Source: a virus
IMG/VR virus record: IMGVR_UViG_3300042922_000585
Span: 1 to 38,735 of that record
DNA length: 38,735 bases
Reading direction: 5' to 3' (one strand)
Part shown: positions 33,771-38,735 of the stretch, piece by piece
Position numbering within the stretch: position 1 is the first letter of the stretch
How the letters are laid out: each line of letters opens with the position of its first letter
Position numbers and translations under genes: made by a program
The notes under the pieces: model-generated
Told to the model about the DNA's origin: nothing
Databases searched by the model: none
What the model saw: only the letters and a program-made list of their open reading frames with translations

Positions 33771-33945
33771 CAACTACCTCCAATACGACATTGAGCTGCT
33801 GCCCTTCTTTATAACCAATTTCCTTTAATGCGTGCTTTTGCACATACAATGTGCCTATAGCAGGTGTATCCATTTCGTCTAGTACTTCTGTAAATCTAAC
33901 TGTGTTCTTTGTGACCTTTTCTTGTTCAAATCTGATAGCTTTCAA
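33745..33945 (-). CDS. Small hypothetical early protein
   Basis: 66 residues. KNTVRFTEVLDEMDTPAIGTLYVQKHALKEIG recurs in short clostridial phage proteins; single beta-rich domain. Its last 26 bases overlap the DUF3846-like gene. Confidence 0.7.
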   Translation of the reverse strand: MKAIRFEQEKVTKNTVRFTEVLDEMDTPAIGTLYVQKHALKEIGYKEGQQLNVVLEVVDESNQNNN

Positions 33946-33955
33946 TCTTTACCTC

Positions 33956-34102
33956 CTATTTTTTAAGTTTAAGACACAGCCCTAATGCTCCGGGTGATGT
34001 TCTTGGAAGTCTTTGATATTTGTCCTTGTAGTTGCAGGTATCATTTAGCTCGCACTTCCAGCATTCACATTTTTTGTCTTCGTTTTTATAAATCTTGTCC
34101 AT
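33956..34102 (-). CDS. Small Cys-rich protein
   Basis: 48 residues: KKCECWKCELNDTCNYKDK gives four cysteines, with a fifth near the end (LGLCLKL), a likely metal knuckle. Ribosome site is weak and distant (AAGG), so expression is less certain than for its neighbours. Confidence 0.5.
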   Translation of the reverse strand: MDKIYKNEDKKCECWKCELNDTCNYKDKYQRLPRTSPGALGLCLKLKK

Positions 34103-34149
34103 TTACTTTCAATCCTTTCTTACTTTAGGCGGCCCCAATATTTAAACCA

Positions 34150-34299
34150 TTAATTAGCATCCTGTTGCATTAGAAAATCTAACTGTTTGTCCATTTCAAG
34201 CCTTAATTCAGCATAAAACTTAGCTACACCTGACTTTCCTTCGTGGTTATAAGCAATAGAAAACTGTTCTTCAAGTGCTCTTTTTAAATCTTCATCCAA
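34150..34299 (-). CDS. Small hypothetical early protein
   Basis: 49 residues from TTG 34299, nine bases after AGGAGG. Acidic and helical (DEDLKRALEEQFSIAYNHEG, ELRLEMDKQLDFL). No family recognised. Confidence 0.5.
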   Translation of the reverse strand: MDEDLKRALEEQFSIAYNHEGKSGVAKFYAELRLEMDKQLDFLMQQDAN

Positions 34300-34313
34300 A
34301 TTTATCCGCCTCC

Positions 34314-34487
34314 TTAGTGCTTACACTTTTCAAGTCTTACCGGCTTTTTCTCTTCATCTCTGTTAAGCCTGGTCTTTAGTTTTCGGTCGTAGAAACTACA
34401 GTAGAAACCATTTATAAAACTATGTTCTAAACCACCGCAGTTTTTAGGACAAATCTCTTTGTTTTTGTGAAACCACATTCTTCCCAT
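34314..34487 (-). CDS. Small Cys-containing hypothetical protein
   Basis: 57 residues from ATG 34487, five bases after GGAGG; the longer reading overlaps the TM peptide gene. C12, C16, C29 and C55 could bind a metal; basic C-terminus. Start overlaps the preceding stop (TGATG). Confidence 0.6.
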   Translation of the reverse strand: MGRMWFHKNKEICPKNCGGLEHSFINGFYCSFYDRKLKTRLNRDEEKKPVRLEKCKH

Positions 34488-34597
34488 CAATACCTCCAAA
34501 TCAATATGAACATTCCAATGTAAAACATCATCGCCAGGCACCATTTAAGTCTCCAGTACTCTTGCGGATCCGTAAAATGCTCAATAAACTTTTTCAC
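34487..34597 (-). CDS. Small single-span membrane peptide
   Basis: 36 residues from GTG 34597 (GGAGG upstream): a charged N-terminus (KKFIEHFTDPQEYWRL) and one C-terminal membrane span (CLAMMFYIGMFILIW). Coupled to the next gene by TGATG. Early membrane peptides of this size in phages can alter the host envelope; role unknown. Confidence 0.5.
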   Translation of the reverse strand: MKKFIEHFTDPQEYWRLKWCLAMMFYIGMFILIWRY

Positions 34598-34606
34598 AAT
34601 GTCCTC

Positions 34607-34813
34607 CTATTTATTGAATATCCATGATTCTGTTATAGTCCCAGTACATCCACATTTTTTACATTCAACCACATATATTTCATCATGATATTTACCATTT
34701 TTATGGACTTCAGGTGTTGAATGTACTACCTCTAGGCTTTGACATTTAGGACAATAAATCGCTGTTGTATTTGCCACTTTAATTTTTACAACATTTTTTA
34801 ACATGTTAAACAT
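34607..34813 (-). CDS. Zinc-ribbon protein
   Basis: 68 residues with CPKC at 21-24 and CKKCGC at 51-56, one zinc ribbon, beta-rich between. Probable nucleic-acid or protein-contact factor. Start overlaps the 3D protein gene by eight bases. Confidence 0.7.
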   Translation of the reverse strand: MFNMLKNVVKIKVANTTAIYCPKCQSLEVVHSTPEVHKNGKYHDEIYVVECKKCGCTGTITESWIFNK

Positions 34814-35345
34814 CTGCTTCCTCCACTATCCAAACTCTTGCCATGTGCCGGCCGTTCTCCAGGGCTCGGTCAACCTCTTCAACGTAAACGTCGATTGACT
34901 TGCCGACTATGGCTCCTCCGGTGTCTTCCACAATCCTTTCACCGACTCCCTCGATGTAAACCTTCGTGCCCGGTTCTAAGACCGACCAATCAGCTGCAAT
35001 AGTTTGTCCCTCTTTTACGGTTGTTCCACTCTTAGTTATGCCATACGCTGGATGATCCGGAGTCTTTCCGGTTGACTCAAACCCTGCAGTGTAATAAGTG
35101 ATTTCAAACTCACCTACATACTGTTTGTCCAGTTCACATTGTCTCAGCTGCCTTCCCAGGATGTCATTCTCAACTTCTAGCTCTGCATTGCGTCGTTCAA
35201 AGTAGTTCTGACTCGATTCCATGATTATTATCTTTGATTCAAGGGCGTCCATCTGTGCTTCGCCCTCAACACCATATACCAGGTGTAGCAGCATGCTTCC
35301 GGCCAGTAGTGTAATTAGAGCAAATCTTTGTTGTTTTAGGTTCAT
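34806..35345 (-). CDS. Membrane-anchored 3D-domain protein (MltA/YabE-like cell-wall protein)
   Basis: 179 residues. N-terminal membrane anchor (8-24, ALITLLAGSMLLHLVYG), coiled coil (30-72), then a 3D domain (PF06725): ITYYTAGFESTGKTPDHPAYGIT, AADWSVLEPGTKVYIEG, VEDTGGAIVGKSIDVYV, with the family's three aspartates. The domain is found in lytic transglycosylases and resuscitation factors. Unusual because it lies in the early, not lysis, module. May open or remodel the wall during infection or act in the envelope; enzyme activity not certain. Confidence 0.85.
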   Translation of the reverse strand: MNLKQQRFALITLLAGSMLLHLVYGVEGEAQMDALESKIIIMESSQNYFERRNAELEVENDILGRQLRQCELDKQYVGEFEITYYTAGFESTGKTPDHPAYGITKSGTTVKEGQTIAADWSVLEPGTKVYIEGVGERIVEDTGGAIVGKSIDVYVEEVDRALENGRHMARVWIVEEADV

Positions 35346-35467
35346 TCTTCCCTCCTTAGTTCTAATTTTTTTCTAACTGCATATATTAGTAGGTTAAGCA
35401 CTTCCTTTCTAAATTTTTTTAAAGAGCCTAAGCTCTTACTTATCTTAAGTATTGCTAATTTGAACTC

Positions 35468-35683
35468 TTATCCTGTTTTAGTGCTATTTTCCAGCATCAT
35501 TTTCTCATAGATTTCATTTCTCACCTGTTCTGGCAAATTATCCCAAGCCCTTGATATAATCTCGCTAAACCTTTCATTCTGTTCTGGTGATAGCACTTTT
35601 GTTCCGTGATGGTGTACAACAACATTCCCATCAGGTGATGTATAGGTATGTTCAAAAACTTCACCGTCTTTATCAATAAACAT
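35468..35683 (-). CDS. Small hypothetical early protein
   Basis: 71 residues, with a His-rich turn (VVVHHHGTKV) and a C-terminal helix (FSEIISRAWDNLPEQVRNEIYEKMMLEN). No family recognised. Bases 35346-35467 downstream contain a small hairpin (AAGAGC/GCTCTT) without a T run and no gene I can support. Confidence 0.6.
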   Translation of the reverse strand: MFIDKDGEVFEHTYTSPDGNVVVHHHGTKVLSPEQNERFSEIISRAWDNLPEQVRNEIYEKMMLENSTKTG

Positions 35684-35736
35684 CTAATCACCTCCAATAC
35701 ATTATATTTGCGCCTGTTTGTACATTATGCTAGTTT

Positions 35737-35751
35737 AGTTTTCTAAACTTT
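35737..35751. promoter_or_regulatory. Operator copy 1 (at the end of the Cro-like gene)
   Basis: AGTTTTCTAAACTTT, an imperfect dyad identical to the copy at 36037-36052 but located downstream of the cro-like gene rather than at a promoter. It could work as a roadblock or loop partner. Confidence 0.6.
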
Positions 35752-35958
35752 TTCGGTAAAAAAAAAGTTGTATACTTTGTCCTCAGGTATTTTTAAAATA
35801 TCTGAAGCCCGGTTTATTTCCTGTTGTGTCCATTCAACCCTATTGTTGAGCTTTAAGCTAATTGAAGTATTTGATAGGCCCATAGCTTTTGAAAATGCAT
35901 CCTGGGTCTCGAAAACTTCTCTTATTTTTCCTCTTAACATTCTATAATCATATGCCAT
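35743..35958 (-). CDS. Cro-like repressor, DUF739 family
   Basis: 71 residues from ATG 35958 (AAAGGAG upstream); upstream codons overlap the operators. AYDYRMLRGKIREVFETQDAFSKAMGLSNTSISLKLNN is the DUF739 helix-turn-helix. First gene of the early operon, divergent from the repressor. Its stop codon lies inside an operator copy (35737-35751), which could let a bound protein affect operon read-through. Confidence 0.88.
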   Translation of the reverse strand: MAYDYRMLRGKIREVFETQDAFSKAMGLSNTSISLKLNNRVEWTQQEINRASDILKIPEDKVYNFFFTEKV

Positions 35959-35980
35959 TCGACAAATTCTCCTTTCGTTT

Positions 35981-36094
35981 AGTTTTCTATACTGATATAT
36001 TACACCGTTCGACAAAGTATGTCAACAACATTTTTTAAGTTTTCTAAACTTTTTATTAATTTTTGTTGTAATTTTCTAAACTTTAAACTATAAT
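35981..36094. promoter_or_regulatory. Genetic switch: divergent repressor and early promoters with three operators
   Basis: Early (Cro) promoter on the minus strand: TTGACA (36025-36020), 17 bases, TAATAT (36002-35997). Repressor promoter on the plus strand: TTGTAA (36066-36071), 17 bases, TATAAT (36089-36094). Operators with core TTTTCTAAACT lie at 35981-35993 (TTTTCTATACT, near the early transcription start), 36037-36052 (between promoters) and 36069-36084 (over the repressor -35 and spacer). This layout allows repression of early genes and autorepression, as in other temperate phages. Confidence 0.8.
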
Positions 36095-36114
36095 TTCAAT
36101 AAAAGGATGTGACG

Positions 36115-36618
36115 ATGATGTTGATAGAAAGTTTTGCTGTAAGATTAAAAAAGGCAATGGAATTAAGAAATATTACACAAGCAGAATTAGTAGAAAAAAC
36201 AGGAATTACTAAAGGCGCTATAAGTCAATATTTAAAAGGCGAATATGAACCTAAAATGATAAATACCGCAAAAATTGCCTGGGCTTTGGATATAAATCAA
36301 GCTTGGCTTGTGGGTGAATCCGAAAATATGGAAAGATATTATGGATTACAAGAAGGTGGAGGCCGAGTACCTAAAGAAAGAATTCTGTTTATGAGGAGTT
36401 TTAATAAGCTCAATGAGCTTGGAAGAGAGGAAGCTCTAAAGAGAGTTGAAGAACTTACATTCATTGATAAGTACATAAATAAAAAACAAGACAAAAAATC
36501 TAAAATTCAGGAAACCCACTTAATGGATTTTACACTTAACGCAGCACATGAGATAAAAGGTGCATCGGATGAGGATAAGCAGCATGACGAGGATATAATG
36601 GATGACGAAAATTTCTAG
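36115..36618 (+). CDS. CI-like XRE repressor (ImmR type)
   Basis: 167 residues from ATG 36115 (AAAGG eight bases upstream). Helix-turn-helix at about 15-60 (NITQAELVEKTGITKGAISQYLKGEYEPK). The C-terminal half is acidic and helical with no S24 peptidase residues, so RecA-induced self-cleavage is unlikely. The ImmA-like gene 17 bases downstream suggests removal by that protease, as in ICEBs1. Maintains lysogeny through the four operators. Confidence 0.9.
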   Translation: MMLIESFAVRLKKAMELRNITQAELVEKTGITKGAISQYLKGEYEPKMINTAKIAWALDINQAWLVGESENMERYYGLQEGGGRVPKERILFMRSFNKLNELGREEALKRVEELTFIDKYINKKQDKKSKIQETHLMDFTLNAAHEIKGASDEDKQHDEDIMDDENF

Positions 36619-36635
36619 CATATGACGGGGGATAT

Positions 36636-37091
36636 ATGACATACGAGGAATTAACAATCGAATCTGAGATAGAAGGGTTAATAATAAAAGAAAAGTGTCT
36701 AAAGGCAAATAAAGGCCGTATTAAGGGTAAACGAATTGCTATAAAAAAGGATATGACAGCTGCAGAAAAGTCATGTGTATTGGCTGAAGAATTAGGCCAT
36801 TATCATACCAATACTGGTGATATTCTTAATTTGACAGACTTAGGTAACAGAAAACAAGAACAAAAGGCAAGAGTTTGGGCATATAACAAACAGATAGGAC
36901 TTATAGGAATCGTTAAAGCATACGAAGCCAGATGTAAAGACAAAGCGGAAATGGCGGATTTTTTAGGTGTTACTGAAGACTTCTTAGAAGATGCTTTAAT
37001 CCACTATAAGCATAAATACGGATTAAGTGTAAAATTAGATAACTATGAAGTTTATTTTGAACCAAGCTTATATGTACTCAAGATGATATAA
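36636..37091 (+). CDS. ImmA/IrrE-like metallopeptidase, antirepressor
   Basis: 151 residues. The motif AEELGHYHT (positions 50-58) replaces the usual HExxH by EExxH, a variant I recall in phage ImmA-like proteins. H55 and H57 remain as metal ligands and E51 or E52 as base. GGGGGATAT precedes the start. By analogy it cleaves the XRE repressor after damage or quorum signals. The variant motif leaves activity uncertain. Confidence 0.85.
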   Translation: MTYEELTIESEIEGLIIKEKCLKANKGRIKGKRIAIKKDMTAAEKSCVLAEELGHYHTNTGDILNLTDLGNRKQEQKARVWAYNKQIGLIGIVKAYEARCKDKAEMADFLGVTEDFLEDALIHYKHKYGLSVKLDNYEVYFEPSLYVLKMI

Positions 37092-37126
37092 AATTCGGAA
37101 GCTAAGTAAGAAGGTGAAACAGAACG

Positions 37127-38605
37127 ATGGATTTAAGTAATTTAAGGGTATGCATGTACTTAAGAAAATCAAGGGAAGATCGAGATAGTCCAACTGATGA
37201 GCCTATTGAAATTACATTGCAAAGGCATGAAAAAACATTATTGGCTTATTCTAAAGAAAACCATATAAGCATTTCAGATATCAAAAAGGAAGTCGTATCC
37301 GGAGAGAGTTTGTCCAAAAGACCCAAGATGCTCGAAATGCTCGAAGAGATAGAGGACGGATTATACAATGCCATTCTTGTTATGGACATTGATAGACTTA
37401 CCAGAGGGGGGATGCTGGATCAAGGTATTATATTAAATACATTAAAAGATAATAATGTAAAAATCATTACACTTGATAAAATATATGATCTTAATGATGA
37501 TCTTGATGAAGATATGGTAGACTTCAGTGCTTTTTTTGCGCGTAAAGAACTCAAGATGATAAAGAAGAGGCTAAATCGTGGGAGAATGAAAAGTGTGGAA
37601 GAAGGCAGTTATATTGGAGGGTGTCCGCCATACGGGTATAATTATAATAAATTAACCCAACAATTAGAAGTGAATGATAGTGAAGCAGAAATAGTAAGGA
37701 CTATATTTGATTTATATGTTAATCAGGATCTTGGTGATATGAAAATTGCCACCATGATGAGAAACTTAAATATTAAAACAAAGCACAACAAAACCTGGGA
37801 TAAAACTACTGTAAGAAAAATAATAACAAACCCTATATACATCGGGAAAACCAGATGGGGTAAAACATCAATCAAGCTGCCATTGAAAGAATATGACGGA
37901 AAACACGAGCCATTAATCAGTGAAGACATTTACTATAAAGCCCAAGAACTCACTAAAAATAGGTATATTCCAAGGGTTAAAGATAGTTATGTTGAGAGAA
38001 ACCCTCTGTCTGGACTTATAAAATGCACATGTGGAAGGACCATGTCCTTAAGAACATCCAAGAAACAACCGGATTCACTGAGATGCCCGGTAAATTGCGG
38101 CAATAAAGGCTCTTATTTAAATCCTATTGAAAACAGACTAATAAGCGAGTTGTATTATCAATTAAAAGAAATATATTCAGAATTACTGTATAAAAAACAG
38201 CCGAAGAATAAGAAAAATAAATATGAGGCCTTGATCAAATCAAACAAAACTGAATTAAATAAAGCTATTGAACAACGTAATAAGTTGTTTGATTTATTGG
38301 AGCAGGGAATTTATGACAATAATACCTTCCTGGATAGAATGAATTTATTAAGTGAAAAGATATCTCTGTTAAATAAATCAATTGATGATATGGAAGCAGA
38401 ACAGGATAATTTAAATTCGTTAGTATTAAAAATAGATAGAATCCCACAGATTGAAAGTTTTATAGACTTTATCGAAAATATTTATTGGAAAAGCAACGCA
38501 AAAGATAAGAATGCTTTTTTACATGAAGTTGTAAAATACGTTAACTATAAAAAAACTGAAAGGGGCACAGATCTTTTTAAATTAGAAGTAGTCTTAAAAT
38601 TGTAA
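37127..38605 (+). CDS. Large serine recombinase (prophage integrase)
   Basis: Integrates and excises the phage. 492 residues. Resolvase domain at 1-150 with catalytic S15 (LRKSRED) and DIDRLTRGG (R90, R93). Recombinase domain at 165-290 (IGGCPPYGY). Zinc ribbon with C300, C302, C320 and C324. Long coiled-coil at 345-435, the motif that controls attP/attB pairing. No recognisable excisionase gene is adjacent. Ends five bases before the attP candidate, the usual arrangement. It is transcribed with the immunity genes. Confidence 0.95.
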   Translation: MDLSNLRVCMYLRKSREDRDSPTDEPIEITLQRHEKTLLAYSKENHISISDIKKEVVSGESLSKRPKMLEMLEEIEDGLYNAILVMDIDRLTRGGMLDQGIILNTLKDNNVKIITLDKIYDLNDDLDEDMVDFSAFFARKELKMIKKRLNRGRMKSVEEGSYIGGCPPYGYNYNKLTQQLEVNDSEAEIVRTIFDLYVNQDLGDMKIATMMRNLNIKTKHNKTWDKTTVRKIITNPIYIGKTRWGKTSIKLPLKEYDGKHEPLISEDIYYKAQELTKNRYIPRVKDSYVERNPLSGLIKCTCGRTMSLRTSKKQPDSLRCPVNCGNKGSYLNPIENRLISELYYQLKEIYSELLYKKQPKNKKNKYEALIKSNKTELNKAIEQRNKLFDLLEQGIYDNNTFLDRMNLLSEKISLLNKSIDDMEAEQDNLNSLVLKIDRIPQIESFIDFIENIYWKSNAKDKNAFLHEVVKYVNYKKTERGTDLFKLEVVLKL

Positions 38606-38610
38606 CTAAT

Positions 38611-38660
38611 AAAGGTAACATGAGAATGACTACACAAGCTCATTCCTATGTTACCTCTTT
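38611..38660. other. Candidate attP (serine integrase attachment site) and terminator-like hairpin
   Basis: Fifty-base imperfect palindrome: left arm AAAGGTAACATGAGAATGA (38611-38629), ten-base centre, right arm TCATTCCTATGTTACCTCTT from 38640. Sixteen of 19 arm positions match. Serine integrase attP sites are about 50 bases, near-palindromic and next to the gene. The geometric centre (38634-38635, AC) is non-palindromic, as a crossover dinucleotide must be. The right arm is inside the direct repeat; the left arm is unique to this end. Followed by TTTTATATATA, it may also stop both converging genes. Confidence 0.7.
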
Positions 38661-38735
38661 TATATATAGCTATTACGGTCTATGCTGCCATGAACTGTTC
38701 ATAGGCAATCTGGAGCTGTCTGTTGTTTGTCTTGG
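38631..38735. repeat. Right copy of 105-base direct repeat
   Basis: Identical to 10-114, and contains the last 19 codons of a second reading of the tyrosine recombinase (from its stop at 38680). The repeat reaches the last base of the window and may continue. It supports a circular or tandem molecule of 38,621 bases. Confidence 0.85.

Noticed and set aside
35423-35438. Small hairpin AAGAGC/GCTCTT after the 71-codon gene
   Set aside because: It lacks a T run in the direction of transcription, so it is not supported as a terminator.
1-38735. tRNA genes
   Set aside because: No cloverleaf with a TTC loop and CCA-type acceptor was seen by eye on either strand; a tRNAscan run would be needed to exclude one.

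Overview
The window is one essentially complete temperate siphovirus-type prophage of a low-GC Gram-positive anaerobe, most likely in the class Clostridia. The evidence is the AT-rich coding style, frequent GTG and TTG starts with strong AGGAGG ribosome sites, a copper-amine-oxidase-like stalk domain, a Hol44-type holin, and a gene order usual for clostridial phages. No ribosomal, tRNA or housekeeping gene is present, so the species cannot be named. A 105-base perfect direct repeat (10-114 and 38631-38735) bounds one unit of 38,621 bases. The right copy lies in a 50-base imperfect palindrome next to the serine integrase that looks like an intact attP. The left copy carries only the right half of that palindrome, behind nine foreign bases. 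The sequence therefore appears to contain one host junction and one circle (or tandem) junction.

Layout, left to right. (1) 1-3.6 kb is an accessory region: a minus-strand tyrosine recombinase with a structured leader, a small conserved gene, a likely small RNA with a C-rich loop, a small membrane protein with its own promoter and terminator, and a PUA/EVE-like gene with its own promoter. (2) 3.67-19.3 kb is the late operon on the minus strand, read from right to left: HNH nuclease, P27-type small terminase, large terminase, HK97-type portal, prohead protease, capsid, connectors, tail tube, frameshifted tail chaperone, short tape measure, baseplate/fibre, XkdX, holin-like proteins, and an amidase fused to a phosphodiester glycosidase domain. 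(3) 19.4-20.0 kb is a self-contained gene with its own promoter, operator-like palindrome and terminator; it encodes a secreted protein with two Ltp repeats and is a superinfection-exclusion candidate. (4) 20.2-36.0 kb is the early operon on the minus strand: Cro-like regulator, 3D-domain protein, many small Cys-rich proteins, a SANT-like DNA-binding protein, a Cas4/RecB-like nuclease, a single-strand-binding-like protein, family A DNA polymerase, a VapE-type primase/helicase, an iteron-bearing candidate origin, VRR-NUC nuclease, SNF2 helicase, and a sigma-like late regulator. (5) 36.1-38.6 kb is the lysogeny module on the plus strand: XRE repressor, ImmA-like protein and large serine integrase.

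The repressor/Cro intergenic region has four copies of one operator motif placed over two divergent promoters. On induction the minus-strand early operon would copy the DNA, with the late regulator at its far end activating the packaging, head, tail and lysis genes. The accessory genes with private promoters would be expressed in the lysogen.

Four genes look damaged or unusually started: a one-base insertion inside the SNF2 Walker A motif, a one-base deletion near the start of the SANT-like gene, an in-frame TGA in a small early gene, and a tape measure whose conserved N-terminus has only an ATT start. These mean either decay of the prophage or sequencing error. The likeliest new biology is the small-RNA/small-membrane-protein locus (1.83-2.46 kb), the Ltp gene, the EVE-like gene, the structured recombinase leader, and the double lysin.
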